DNA from: Bog-159 sp035499555
GTDB taxonomy: Bacteria; Acidobacteriota; Terriglobia; Bryobacterales; Bryobacteraceae
Assembly: GCA_035499555.1 (NCBI GenBank)
Contig: DATJYO010000065.1
Location: 1 to 64,000 of the forward strand
Reading direction: 5' to 3'
Length of the DNA stretch: 64,000 bases
A model generated the notes under the pieces. That model saw only the letters and a list, made by a program, of their open reading frames with translations, had not been told where the DNA came from and ran no database searches. Each line of letters starts with the position of its first letter. Position 1 is the first letter of the stretch. This document shows positions 8,559-20,693 of this stretch, piece after piece. Made by a program: the position numbers and the translations under genes.

Positions 8559-10031
8559 ATGAGATTTGCACACAAAATCAGCGCGCGGCTACTGTTTGGG
8601 TTTGCCGTCGCCGTATCGCTCATGCTGGTGCTGGGCTACTCCTCCATCCACGCGATTGGCGGACTGGGCGGCGCGCTGGACACGGCCGTGAACCGGACGT
8701 CCCAAAAACTGCAGCTCGTCGGCGACCTGCGCGCCGGTTTCCAGGAGATGCGGGTAGATGCCGCCCGGCTCGAAATCTCAATGGATAATCTGATGATCGG
8801 ACGGCTGGACCGCAATTCCGGCTGCGGCAGTTGTCACACTCCGGACACCGTGGAGACACAGGAAAAGCGCTTCGCGGAAGTGGCGGTCCGCCTGCGCGGG
8901 CGGAGTGCCGAATTGGGCCCGCTGGTTTCGACGGCCGAGGAGCGCCAGGCTGTCGGCACGGTTGAATCCGGGATTACCGAATGGCTCAGTTTGTATCGCC
9001 AGTACTTGAAGTCCGCCACCGATCGAGACTTTACGGGGGCGCACCAGATCATGCTGGATCGCATCTACCCGCTGGTGGAGAGCATGGACAAAGCCGCGGA
9101 GCAACTGGCCGTGCGCCAGCGAAACCTGTTGGCGGAATCCAGCCGGGCGGCGCACAGCCAGGCCACTGGCAGCCGTACGCTGGCCATAATTCTCATGGGC
9201 CTTTGCCTGCTGGCGGGAGGCGGAGTGCATTGGACCGTGCGCGGAGCGACTCGTCTGCTGCGGCAACTGGCGGGCCAGATCGCGAATCTGAGCGGACAGG
9301 TCACCACGGCGGCCCGGCAGCTATCCTCCGGCAGCCAGGCTCTGGCGGAAGGGGCGTGCGAACAGGCCGCCTCCCTGCAGCAGACCACCGCCTCGGCCGA
9401 GCAGGTGCGGGCCACGGCGCAAAGCAATTCGGGCCACTGCCACACGGTCCGGGAAGCCACCGCCAAGGCCAACCAGCAGGTGCGGGAGGCGAATCAAAGC
9501 CTGGCCCAGATGCTCGATTCCATGCAGGCGATCAGCGTGTCCAGCGGCAAGATCTCGCAGATCATCAAGACCATCGACGGCATTGCCTTCCAGACCAATA
9601 TCCTGGCGCTGAACGCTGCGGTGGAAGCCGCGCGGGCGGGGCAAGCCGGGATGGGTTTCGCGGTGGTCGCCGACGAGGTTCGCGGCCTGGCGCAACGTTG
9701 CGCGCAGGCGGCCCGGGACACGTCGGTGTTGATCGAAGAGTCGATCGGCCGCTCGCGGGAGGGCAGCGCGCGCCTGGAACAGGTGGCCCAAGCGGTGGGG
9801 GGCATCACGGCGGGGTCGGCGGAGGTGCAGAAACTGATTCAGCAGGTGGCCGCCAGCAGCGGGGAGCAGTCGCTGGGGATCGAGCAGATGTCCAAGGCGC
9901 TGGCCCAGATCGACCAGGTCACCCAGAAGACGGCCCAGAGTGCGGAAGAAAACGCCGCCGCCGGGCACGAGCTGAGTGCGCAGGCAGGCGCGCTGCACGA
10001 ACTCTCGGAAAAGCTGAATTCGCTGGTGTAA
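8559..10031 (+). CDS. Transmembrane methyl-accepting chemotaxis protein with a c-type heme motif
   Basis: 490 residues. The first membrane helix is at about residues 10-32. A periplasmic helical sensor domain follows with one CxxCH heme-attachment motif (Cys89-Gly-Ser-Cys92-His93). The second membrane helix is near 207-225, then a cytoplasmic signalling domain with the canonical hairpin (IAFQTNILALNAAVEAARAG, GFAVVADEVRGLA). Family knowledge: c-heme MCPs in metal reducers sense redox or gases. Here the heme lies in a four-helix-bundle-like sensor of about 170 residues. There is no recognisable HAMP sequence after the second helix. It is transcribed divergently from the TPR gene and has no che gene directly attached; the CheA at 891-2873 is a plausible partner. 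Confidence 0.9.
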   Translation: MRFAHKISARLLFGFAVAVSLMLVLGYSSIHAIGGLGGALDTAVNRTSQKLQLVGDLRAGFQEMRVDAARLEISMDNLMIGRLDRNSGCGSCHTPDTVETQEKRFAEVAVRLRGRSAELGPLVSTAEERQAVGTVESGITEWLSLYRQYLKSATDRDFTGAHQIMLDRIYPLVESMDKAAEQLAVRQRNLLAESSRAAHSQATGSRTLAIILMGLCLLAGGGVHWTVRGATRLLRQLAGQIANLSGQVTTAARQLSSGSQALAEGACEQAASLQQTTASAEQVRATAQSNSGHCHTVREATAKANQQVREANQSLAQMLDSMQAISVSSGKISQIIKTIDGIAFQTNILALNAAVEAARAGQAGMGFAVVADEVRGLAQRCAQAARDTSVLIEESIGRSREGSARLEQVAQAVGGITAGSAEVQKLIQQVAASSGEQSLGIEQMSKALAQIDQVTQKTAQSAEENAAAGHELSAQAGALHELSEKLNSLV

Positions 10032-10042
10032 GGCGCTGACGG

Positions 10043-10477
10043 TCAGCCGCGCGCTTCGCGGGGTTCCACCGGCTGCTTTTGGGCGGCCGCGTCCAGCCGC
10101 GCCTGGGCCCGCTGGATGGCGCTCAGCGCGACAGCCGGGTCTACGCCCAACGAGGCGTTCATCATCTGCTCCTCGGCCCGCTTCATGGCGGCTTTGGCGC
10201 GCTCCACATCGATTTCTTCGGCGCGCTCGGCGGCGGTGGCGAGCACGCGGACCTTGTCGCCCAGCACTTCCAGATAGCCGTTGTGCACCGCCAGGTACCA
10301 GCGTATGCCGCCAGCCTCGTAATTCAGGAAGCCGGTCCCCAACTCCGCTAACAGCGGCGCGTGGCCGGGCAGGATGCCGACATAGCCGTTGGCGGCGGGC
10401 GCCTGCACGGCGCTGACGTCCTCGTGCACCAGCAGGCGCTCGGGCGTCACCACTTCTAATGCGAGCGTGTCAGCCAT
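10043..10477 (-). CDS. atpC: ATP synthase epsilon subunit
   Basis: 144 residues. The N-terminal beta-sandwich has the family signature (LEVVTPERLLVHEDV, GYVGILPGHAPLLAELGTG), followed by a C-terminal helical hairpin (AEEIDVERAKAAMKRAEEQ). It is a part of the central stalk of F1, linking gamma to the c ring and inhibiting ATP hydrolysis. It lies three bases after atpD and is the last gene of the operon. It converges with the chemoreceptor gene at 10031. Confidence 0.96.
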   Translation of the reverse strand: MADTLALEVVTPERLLVHEDVSAVQAPAANGYVGILPGHAPLLAELGTGFLNYEAGGIRWYLAVHNGYLEVLGDKVRVLATAAERAEEIDVERAKAAMKRAEEQMMNASLGVDPAVALSAIQRAQARLDAAAQKQPVEPREARG

Positions 10478-10480
10478 CGA

Positions 10481-11904
<1,424 letters not shown>

Positions 11905-11923
<19 letters not shown>

Positions 11924-12027
11924 AAGAACCTCTCAGCCTCCGGAGCGACATGACGATCAACCCATTCATCGGAATTGACCCGCACTTCCCCAAGAGGTAA
12001 ACAGAACTCGTGACCGTTCAATGTCAC
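11905..12027 (-). CDS. Possible 40-residue ORF overlapping the atpD start
   Basis: A GTG at 12025-12027 opens a frame of 40 codons that ends inside the start of atpD, so its stop lies 16 bases beyond the atpD ATG. The GTG overlaps the stop of the preceding small frame as GTGA. The product is hydrophilic (LNGHEFCLPLGEVRVNSDEW) and matches nothing I recognise. Third-position GC is only about one half, far below the neighbouring atp genes, which argues against long residence as a native coding gene. It could instead be a short leader frame that couples translation into atpD. Confidence 0.25.
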
Positions 12028-12250
12028 TCCACCGTAAAACCTTTCTTAGCTATCACTCTTTCGTATCTGTCATCGCCTATTACGACATGGGTGCCGGCAG
12101 GTGCGTTGGCAGGGACCTTAAAATGGTTGCGGAGGTCCCGTTGGGCCTGCTGTTAGCAGTGGGAACCGGATAATCACCCATGACGATCTGTTGCCCCCGC
12201 GAGATCGAGACCAAGACGAGGGCCGATATGGCTACGACGATGGGCCGCAT
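12024..12250 (-). pseudogene. Possible small exported protein between atpG and atpD, apparently frameshifted
   Basis: An ATG at 12248-12250, two bases after the atpG stop, starts a signal-peptide-like sequence (MRPIVVAISALVLVSISRGQ) and continues 56 codons. From about 12152 a different frame takes on protein-like character (FKVPANAPAGTHVVIGDDRY then AKKGFTVE) and stops at 12024. Joined by one frameshift the product would be about 75 residues and exported. Either it is a decayed gene, a sequencing slip in this copy, or two overlapping short frames. No family recognised. Confidence 0.35.
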
Positions 12251-12252
12251 GA

Positions 12253-14641
<2,389 letters not shown>

Positions 14642-14686
14642 AGAACCTCGTTACACAGAAGAAGCCGGGCCTGCGAAGCCCGCCCC

Positions 14687-15238
14687 TTATTCGGCTTCCA
14701 GGCGCCTCCCCAGCGATCGGAGTTGGCCCCTTACGGAGCCGTCGTACACCGTAGAACCGATGCGGGCCATCAGCCCGCCGATCAATTGCGGATCCAACGC
14801 AAAATCGAGACGCACCTGCTTGCCCGTTAAGCGCTCCAACTGGCGGGACAATGCATCGCGCTGGCGCTGGTCGAGCGCGCGGGCGGAAGTGACGGACGCG
14901 CGCGCGAACCCCAGCCGCTCGTCCAGCAGTACGTCGAAAGCCTGTAAAATCTCCGCCAGAATCGCGAAGCGGCGGTGGTCGGCCAGCACAAACAGGAAAT
15001 TGCGGGCGACACGCGACAGGGCCAGCCGATCTCCGATCTTTCCGGCCACGGCGCGCTTGCGGGCGGGCGGCACGGAAGGCGAGGTGAGCGCGTTGCGCAA
15101 TTCCGCCGAACTGGCGTACACCGCGGCGAAGGCGCGCAACTCTTCCAGGACGCGGCGCGGGTCGGCGGCTGCCGTCGGACCCGTAGCCACATCCACCAGG
15201 GCGCGGGCGTACCGGGAAGCTAAGGCGGATTGCGTCAT
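14687..15238 (-). CDS. atpH: ATP synthase delta subunit
   Basis: 183 residues. OSCP/delta family, the peripheral-stalk cap that ties the b subunits to alpha. The N-terminal six-helix domain opens with ASRYARALVDVA. The conserved C-terminal strand region is DPQLIGGLMARIGSTVYDGS followed by QLRSLGRRL. Its ATG overlaps the atpF stop by four bases. Divergence is normal for this subunit. Confidence 0.93.
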   Translation of the reverse strand: MTQSALASRYARALVDVATGPTAAADPRRVLEELRAFAAVYASSAELRNALTSPSVPPARKRAVAGKIGDRLALSRVARNFLFVLADHRRFAILAEILQAFDVLLDERLGFARASVTSARALDQRQRDALSRQLERLTGKQVRLDFALDPQLIGGLMARIGSTVYDGSVRGQLRSLGRRLEAE

Positions 15239-15837
15239 ACTCGGGATGCCATCCCGGCAACGAAGGTCATCACCAGATGGTCCTGCGTTTCGGGCGTCAG
15301 GCGCGCGGCGATCTTCTGCCCGGCCAGGCTGAGCGCCAGTTCCGCGGAGTACCGGCGCAACTCCAGGCGCGCGGATTTGGCGGCGGCGGCGATCTCTTCG
15401 GCGACATGGGACTGGATCTTCGCCATTTCGGCGGCCGCTTCCCTCCGGGAACGCTCGGCTTCAGCCTCCGCCTCCTGCCTGGCGCTCTGGTGCAGGGCCG
15501 CGATCTCGTCGTGCAAGTGCGCCAGCCGGCGATCCACCTCCGCCACCCGGGCATCGGACTCCGCCTGGGCGGCTTCGGCTTCCACGATCCCCTTGCGGAT
15601 CTCCAGCGACCGCTTGGCAAAATACGGGCCCACGTTCTTTTTGATCACGTAGCCGAGGCCCACCGCCAGGATCAGGAAGTTGGCCCATCCCCAGAGCACC
15701 TCGCCGGCGCCATGTTCCGTCACGCCGGCGGATTCCTTCACCCGCTGGCCCATGGGCTCCCGCGACGGCTGTTCCTGCGCGGCCAGCGGCAGGCTGAGGA
15801 TCGCCAGGAGAGCCACCGGGAACAGCAGGCGCTTCAT
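15235..15837 (-). CDS. atpF: ATP synthase b subunit with an N-terminal signal-peptide-like extension
   Basis: 200 residues. A signal-peptide-like stretch (MKRLLFPVALLAILSLPLAA) precedes a polar linker of about 27 residues. Then come the single b-type membrane helix (WGWANFLILAVGLGYVIKK) and a long charged coiled coil (EAEAAQAESDARVAEVDRRL and on). It anchors the peripheral stalk in the membrane. The extra N-terminal segment is unlike E. coli AtpF but known for some bacterial b subunits. The start overlaps the upstream b' stop by four bases, supporting the annotated start. A second b-type gene lies directly upstream, so the stalk is probably a heterodimer. Confidence 0.9.
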   Translation of the reverse strand: MKRLLFPVALLAILSLPLAAQEQPSREPMGQRVKESAGVTEHGAGEVLWGWANFLILAVGLGYVIKKNVGPYFAKRSLEIRKGIVEAEAAQAESDARVAEVDRRLAHLHDEIAALHQSARQEAEAEAERSRREAAAEMAKIQSHVAEEIAAAAKSARLELRRYSAELALSLAGQKIAARLTPETQDHLVMTFVAGMASRV

Positions 15838-16286
15838 GCGGCTACGCCTCGCTTGAGGATGGTCTCGGCAATCTGGGTCGCCAGGGCATCGCTGTCAGCA
15901 GCCAGGTCTCTCTTTGCCTGTTCGACTTCCGCCGCGAGTTGCGCCTTGGCGTCCCGGACGGCGGCTTCCGCCTGGGCGCGGGCGGCCTGCACCTGGGCGG
16001 CCTGTTCCTCCTGCAATTGGCGATGCAGATGTTCCTGCGATTGATAGACTTCGGCACGCGCCGCGCGGATGGCCGCCTCATATTCCGCGGTCTTGGCGGC
16101 GGCTTTGTCGAGACTTTCGGCGGCTCGCAGCCGGACCCCCTCGGTGGCCTCGTAGCGGGCCTGCAGCACTTTTCCTAACGGCTTGAAGAACATGTACTTG
16201 AGGTAAAAGTGGAGGAAGAAGACCAGCAGGAATGTGGGAATGGCGTGCAGTAGAATCCCACCTAAGGCGCGCAAAGTTGCTTCCAT
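15834..16286 (-). CDS. ATP synthase second b-type subunit (b')
   Basis: 150 residues. One membrane helix near the N terminus (HAIPTFLLVFFLHFYLKYMF, with FFKPLGKVLQAR following, a typical b/b' junction). The rest is Ala/Glu/Gln-rich coiled coil. It pairs with the neighbouring b subunit in the peripheral stalk. It is the first gene of the ATP synthase operon seen here. Subunits a (atpB) and c (atpE) are not in the window, so the Fo genes are split from this operon. Confidence 0.88.
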   Translation of the reverse strand: MEATLRALGGILLHAIPTFLLVFFLHFYLKYMFFKPLGKVLQARYEATEGVRLRAAESLDKAAAKTAEYEAAIRAARAEVYQSQEHLHRQLQEEQAAQVQAARAQAEAAVRDAKAQLAAEVEQAKRDLAADSDALATQIAETILKRGVAA

Positions 16287-16319
16287 TGGGTTGGCTGGAG
16301 AGAACTGAAAAGATGCAGC

Positions 16320-16360
16320 TTAAGCCTCATAGCTTAACATTGGCGAAAAGCCCGCGTCAA
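16320..16360 (-). promoter_or_regulatory. Probable sigma70-type promoter of the ATP synthase operon
   Basis: Read on the minus strand, TTGACG (16355-16360) and TTAAGC (16332-16337) are separated by 17 bases, about 45 bases before the b' start. The -35 is a five-of-six match; the -10 is weak. The -10 also forms one arm of a short inverted repeat TTAAGC-N6-GCTTAA (16320-16337), which may be a binding site. Confidence 0.4.
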
Positions 16361-16412
16361 TGAGGCATTGCGGACCTGGATATCCGCGCGGCCTGGTCCC
16401 CGGAGCCTGGGG

Positions 16413-17429
16413 CTAGCGGCTGGCGGCCGGCGGCCTGGTCTGCCGCGCCGCGGCGCGCCGGTAGCTGGCGACGTTGCCATTGTGGGCGGCCAGAGTGTTG
16501 GAAAAATTGTGGCCCCCGGAGCCATCCGCGCGGGCGACGAAGTACAGGTAGTCGGCGTTGGCTGGGTGGAGGGCCGCCTGGATGGAGGCCAGCCCCGGGT
16601 TGGCGATGGGACCGGGCGGCAGTCCGGCGTGCTGGTAGGTATTGTAGGCGTTGTCGCTGGCCAGGTCGGATTTGTGGATGGCTCCGTCAAAGCCCCCTTC
16701 CAGCAGCGCGGCATAGATGGTGGTCGGATCGCAGTCGAGTTTCATGCCGATGGACAGCCGCCGGGTGAAGACCGCCGCGATGATCGGGCGCTCGTCGGCC
16801 AGCTTGCCTTCTTTTTCCACCAGGGATGCCAGGGTGACGGTGCGATGCACCGGTGCATCGGTGTGCAGGCTGCTCCAGACGGTGCGGAACCGGTCCGTCA
16901 TGAGCCGGCACAGGCTCTCCGGAGTTGTCCGGCTGCCGAGGCGGTAAGTATCGGGGAACAGGTAGCCTTCGAGCGAGGGGGCCTCCGGGTCCAGGTCGCG
17001 GATCAGCGAGGGATTACGGGCGGCGGCCAGGAAATCGGCGGCGGGAAACAGCCCCAGCCGCTCGACTGCCGCGGCGATATCGAACATGTTCCGCCCCTCG
17101 GGGACCTTCAGCTCGTAATAAAAGATGTCGCCGCGCGCGATGCGGCCATAGATATCCCAGGCCGAATCGGATCCTTGGAAACGGTACTCGCCGGCTTGCA
17201 GGGTCGCGCCCGGGCGCAGGATGCGCGCGATCAAAAAGGTCCAGGAATGGCGAATGACGCCGGCGCCCGCCAGGCTTACGGCAATCTGGCGGGTGGTGGT
17301 TCCCTTGGGGAAGTCGATGAAAACCGGCTTCGCCAAGGAGCCGTAGGGCGCCAGGAGTTGATAGGCGACAAAGCCAACGGCGGCCGCAGCCACCATGATC
17401 CGCGATGCAAAACGACGGAGGAATCTCAC
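16413..17429 (-). CDS. mltG: Endolytic murein transglycosylase MltG (YceG-like)
   Basis: 338 residues. One N-terminal membrane helix (about residues 10-28) anchors a periplasmic domain. The YceG signature is clear: EGYLFPDTYRL and ASLVEKEGKLADERPIIAAV, in which Glu205 corresponds to the catalytic glutamate, then LDCDPTTIYA and NTYQHAGLPPGPIANPG. It cuts nascent glycan strands and limits peptidoglycan elongation. Its ATG overlaps the ruvX stop by four bases; ruvX-mltG is a common pair in bacteria. Confidence 0.95.
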   Translation of the reverse strand: MRFLRRFASRIMVAAAAVGFVAYQLLAPYGSLAKPVFIDFPKGTTTRQIAVSLAGAGVIRHSWTFLIARILRPGATLQAGEYRFQGSDSAWDIYGRIARGDIFYYELKVPEGRNMFDIAAAVERLGLFPAADFLAAARNPSLIRDLDPEAPSLEGYLFPDTYRLGSRTTPESLCRLMTDRFRTVWSSLHTDAPVHRTVTLASLVEKEGKLADERPIIAAVFTRRLSIGMKLDCDPTTIYAALLEGGFDGAIHKSDLASDNAYNTYQHAGLPPGPIANPGLASIQAALHPANADYLYFVARADGSGGHNFSNTLAAHNGNVASYRRAAARQTRPPAASR

Positions 17430-17848
17430 AGGGAATCCAGGTAACTCTGTAACAGTATGACAGCCGAAAGCCGATCGACGGCGCGGGCGCGTTTCTCGAT
17501 ACCGATCCCGCTGGCGCGCAACACGCGGGAGGCTTCCACGGTGGTGAGGCGTTCATCCCACAGGCGCACCGGACATCCGGCCCGCGCTTCCAGCGCCTCG
17601 GCAAATTCGTGGACCCAGACCGACTGCCGCCCCTCGCTGCCGTTCATGTTCAATGGATTTCCGATCAGGATCAAAGCCACGCCGCGCTCGGCGACCTGGC
17701 GCGCCAACTCCGCCAGGTCCGCGCGTTTTGTGGTGCGCTCCAGGTTGGGGAGGCCCTGGGCGGTGAAGCCCAGCGGATCGCTGATGGCCATGCCGATGCG
17801 CCTCTTGCCCAGATCCAGCGCCAGGATGCGCGGCTTAAGGGATGACAT
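17426..17848 (-). CDS. ruvX: Putative Holliday junction resolvase RuvX/YqgF
   Basis: 140 residues with an RNase H-like fold. The first catalytic Asp is in LALDLGKRRIGMA; the second acidic motif is VRLWDERLTTVEA, and the third is in the C-terminal ARAVDRLSAVILLQ. The family is implicated in rRNA 5'-end processing and/or Holliday junction resolution. It is the first gene of the ruvX-mltG operon. A TATAAT box lies 15 bases before the start. Confidence 0.93.
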   Translation of the reverse strand: MSSLKPRILALDLGKRRIGMAISDPLGFTAQGLPNLERTTKRADLAELARQVAERGVALILIGNPLNMNGSEGRQSVWVHEFAEALEARAGCPVRLWDERLTTVEASRVLRASGIGIEKRARAVDRLSAVILLQSYLDSL

Positions 17849-17862
17849 AGGAACGAAAACCT

Positions 17863-17868
17863 ATTATA
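17863..17868 (-). promoter_or_regulatory. Candidate -10 box for ruvX in a 28-bp divergent intergenic gap
   Basis: The minus strand reads TATAAT at 17868-17863, 14 bases before the ruvX ATG, implying a leader of only a few bases. No good -35 is seen 17 bases further up. The divergent permease gene begins at 17877, so both promoters must reach into the opposite coding region. Confidence 0.35.
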
Positions 17869-17876
17869 AACGCGCC

Positions 17877-19061
17877 ATGTTAGATTCGAGACAAGGATGT
17901 CGTCCTCCAGTGGCTAGCTTATTGAAACCGGTGCAGGCAGCCGGCCAGGAAGTCCGCGGCATTTCGCTTCCAATCATTGCGCTGGGTGTCGTCGTCGCCA
18001 TTCTCTACTTCGGCCGGGTGTTTTTCATCACGTCGCTGGTGGCGGTGATGCTGGCGTTCATTCTGGAACCGCTGGTGACGCTGCTGGTGCGTATACGCTT
18101 TCCCCGCTCCCTGGCGAGTTTTGTGGTGTGTACCGCGGCGCTCGCCGGCCTGTACCTGATCGGGATGGGCGCATATTCGCAGGTGGCCGGACTGGTATCC
18201 GAGCTGCCCAAATACACCCAGGGCGTGGCGGAAGTGGTGGACGATGTGCGCCAGAAGATCGGGGTGGTGGAGCAGCACACCTATGAACTGCTGATGCCGG
18301 CCAAGAAGCCGCCGCCGCCGGTGGTTCCGGAGCCGCGAAAGAAGAAGCGGACGCCGGAGCCGGCGGTGGCAACCCCGGCGCCGGGCGTGATCCCGGAAGT
18401 GCGCATCCACGAAGAGCCGTCGCCGATCAAGGACTTCATTTCCGCGCGCTGGGGGTCATTCTATCAGGCCGCCCTCATGGCTTCGTTCGTGCCGTTCCTG
18501 GTGTATTTCATGCTGAGCTGGCACGATCACATCCACCGCAGCTTTCTGCAGTTCTTTCAAGGCGAGGACCGCGCGGCGGCGGCGCGCAGCCTGCGCGGCA
18601 TCGCGGACATGGTGCGCGCGTTCGTGGTGGGTAATTCGCTGCTGGGTGTGCTGCTGGCGGCGTTCAGTTCTTTGGCCTTCTGGATGATTCATATGCCCTA
18701 CGCGCTGCTGGTCGGGCCGCTCAGCGGTTTTCTGAGCCTGGTGCCGTACGTGGGTCTGCCGCTGGCGGCGCTGCCCCCGCTGTTTGTGGCGATCACCGCG
18801 TTTCACACCATCTCCGGCTACCTGCTGGTGCTGGCGATCGTGTGCGGCTTTCACCTGCTGGCGCTGAACCTGCTGTACCCCAAGTTCGTGGGATCGCGCG
18901 TGCACCTGAATCCGCTGGCCGTGACGTTCTCGCTGATGATCTGGGGCTTTCTGTGGGACGCGGCGGGATTGATCCTGGCGATTCCCATGACCGCGGCGTT
19001 CAAGGCCGTCTGCGACAACGTGAAGGGCCTGCGCCACATCGGCAGGTTCCTGGGCGATTGA
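17877..19061 (+). CDS. AI-2E/PerM family membrane transporter
   Basis: 394 residues, about eight membrane helices in the pattern of the UPF0118 family. Two N-terminal helices (SLPIIALGVVVAILYFGRVF and onward) are followed by a long soluble segment with a Pro/Lys-rich stretch around residues 140-170 (PAKKPPPPVVPEPRKKK). The C-terminal core has GPLSGFLSLVPYVGLPLAAL and the family motif LYPKFVGSRVHLNPL. The substrate is unknown; members export AI-2 or act as sodium/proton antiporters. A longer frame reading upstream lies over ruvX and is rejected, so the start at MLDSRQG is preferred. Confidence 0.85.
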   Translation: MLDSRQGCRPPVASLLKPVQAAGQEVRGISLPIIALGVVVAILYFGRVFFITSLVAVMLAFILEPLVTLLVRIRFPRSLASFVVCTAALAGLYLIGMGAYSQVAGLVSELPKYTQGVAEVVDDVRQKIGVVEQHTYELLMPAKKPPPPVVPEPRKKKRTPEPAVATPAPGVIPEVRIHEEPSPIKDFISARWGSFYQAALMASFVPFLVYFMLSWHDHIHRSFLQFFQGEDRAAAARSLRGIADMVRAFVVGNSLLGVLLAAFSSLAFWMIHMPYALLVGPLSGFLSLVPYVGLPLAALPPLFVAITAFHTISGYLLVLAIVCGFHLLALNLLYPKFVGSRVHLNPLAVTFSLMIWGFLWDAAGLILAIPMTAAFKAVCDNVKGLRHIGRFLGD

Positions 19062-19108
19062 GCGCGATTTTCATGACATTGACACGGAATTTCTCCTATA
19101 ACTGATAT

Positions 19109-20665
19109 ATGCCCCGCTACGCGGCCATCGATATCGGCAGCAACTCGATCCGTATGGCTGCCGCGGAGGTGTTGCCGGGATCGCCGATGCGCGCCCTGGT
19201 GTCCGAGCGCGCGGTCACGCGGCTGGGAGAGAGCGTGTTCCGCAACGGGGTGATCGGGCAGGATGCCCTGGAGCTGACCTGCAGCGTCCTGGCGCGCATG
19301 GCCCAGCAGTATCAGAAGCTGGACGTGATCGGGGTGCGGGCGGTGGCCACCAGCGCCGTACGCGATTCGCGCAACCAGGCGGAATTCGTGGAGCGGGCCG
19401 GGCGGGCCATCGGGGCCCCCGTCGAAATCATCTCCGGGCGCGAAGAGGCGCGCCTGATTCACCTGGGAGTGCAGGCCCGCTGGCCGCATCCGGGACGCAA
19501 GCTGCTGATCGTGGATATCGGCGGCGGCAGCGCGGAACTGATCGCCAGCGAGCACGGCGAAGTGCGGGACGCGGTGTCGAAACCATTGGGGGCGGTGCGT
19601 CTGCGCGAGATCTTTCTGAAGGACGATCCGCCGCTGCCCAGCCAACTGCACCAGATGCAGGAATACATCGAAGAGAAGCTGGCGGCCACCGGCCGGCGCT
19701 TTGCCAATGGGGAGCACTGGGACCGTGTGGTGGCGACTTCGGCGACGGCCTCGGCGGTGATCTGCGCGGTGAACCGCATCCCGCGCACCAAGCGCGACCA
19801 GGCCGACCGCATGCGGGCCTCCGCGCGCGAGGTGCGGCGCATCTACCGGAAGTTGAGCGAGATGGATCTGGCCGCCCGGCGCAAGTTCACGGGGATCGGG
19901 CCGCGCCGCGCGGAGATCATCGTACCCGGCATCGCCGTCCTGCTGCGCGTGCTGGAGGATTTCCGGCTGCCCTGCCTGTACTATTCCGCGGCCGGCGTGC
20001 GCGACGGCATCATCGCCGACCTGGCCGCGCGCGGCGTGGGACGCGAACTGGCGCAACTGAGCCGCGATCAGCGCAAAGAGGTGGAGCAGATGAGCCGGCG
20101 GTACGGAGTGGCGCTGCCGCACGCGCGCCAGGTGGCCGCGCTGGCGCACGCCCTGTTCAGCGACCTGCATCCCCTGCACCAGTTGCCGCCGCAATACGGC
20201 AAGCTGCTGGAGGCCGCCGCCTACCTGCACGACGCCGGGCATTTCGTGGCGGATTCCAACCATCACAAGCACTCCTACTATCTGGTCAGCAACTCGGACA
20301 TGCCCGGCTTCACCAACCGGGAGCGGGAGCAGATCGCCAACCTGTGCCGGTATCATCGCAAGAGCATGCCGACGCCGGTGCACGCGAACTGGCAGTCGCT
20401 GAACGCCGACGAGAAGCGCGCGGTGATGCTGCTGATCCCGCTGCTGCGCCTGGCGGATAACCTGGACGTCAGCCACGAAGCGCGCATCGCCGCGCTCAGC
20501 TGCCGCATCCGCGACGGCCAGGTGGTCCTGGACGCCTCCTCCGGCGCCGATATCAGCCTGGAACAGTGGGCCGCGGAACGCGCCAGCGACGCGTTCCGGC
20601 AGGTGTACAGCCGGGCCATTGTGATCCAGAAGACCGTGGCTGCGGCGGCCCGCGCGTTAAACTAA
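19109..20665 (+). CDS. ppx: Ppx/GppA phosphatase fused to an HD domain
   Basis: 518 residues. The N-terminal actin-like domain has IDIGSNSIRM, and the second phosphate loop is VDIGGGSAEL, with REEARLIHLGV between them. The C-terminal part from about residue 320 is an HD-type hydrolase with AAYLHDAGHFV and later LLIPLLRLADNLD. It hydrolyses polyphosphate and/or pppGpp, linking phosphate storage and the stringent response. It starts 47 bases after the permease and may be co-transcribed with it. Confidence 0.93.
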   Translation: MPRYAAIDIGSNSIRMAAAEVLPGSPMRALVSERAVTRLGESVFRNGVIGQDALELTCSVLARMAQQYQKLDVIGVRAVATSAVRDSRNQAEFVERAGRAIGAPVEIISGREEARLIHLGVQARWPHPGRKLLIVDIGGGSAELIASEHGEVRDAVSKPLGAVRLREIFLKDDPPLPSQLHQMQEYIEEKLAATGRRFANGEHWDRVVATSATASAVICAVNRIPRTKRDQADRMRASAREVRRIYRKLSEMDLAARRKFTGIGPRRAEIIVPGIAVLLRVLEDFRLPCLYYSAAGVRDGIIADLAARGVGRELAQLSRDQRKEVEQMSRRYGVALPHARQVAALAHALFSDLHPLHQLPPQYGKLLEAAAYLHDAGHFVADSNHHKHSYYLVSNSDMPGFTNREREQIANLCRYHRKSMPTPVHANWQSLNADEKRAVMLLIPLLRLADNLDVSHEARIAALSCRIRDGQVVLDASSGADISLEQWAAERASDAFRQVYSRAIVIQKTVAAAARALN

Positions 20666-20693
20666 AAGTCTGGGCGTCGTCTCGCGCCGGCTC

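Noticed and set aside
18851..20476. 541-residue minus-strand frame over ppx
   Set aside because: Shadow of the Ppx/GppA gene, which has both phosphate loops on the plus strand.
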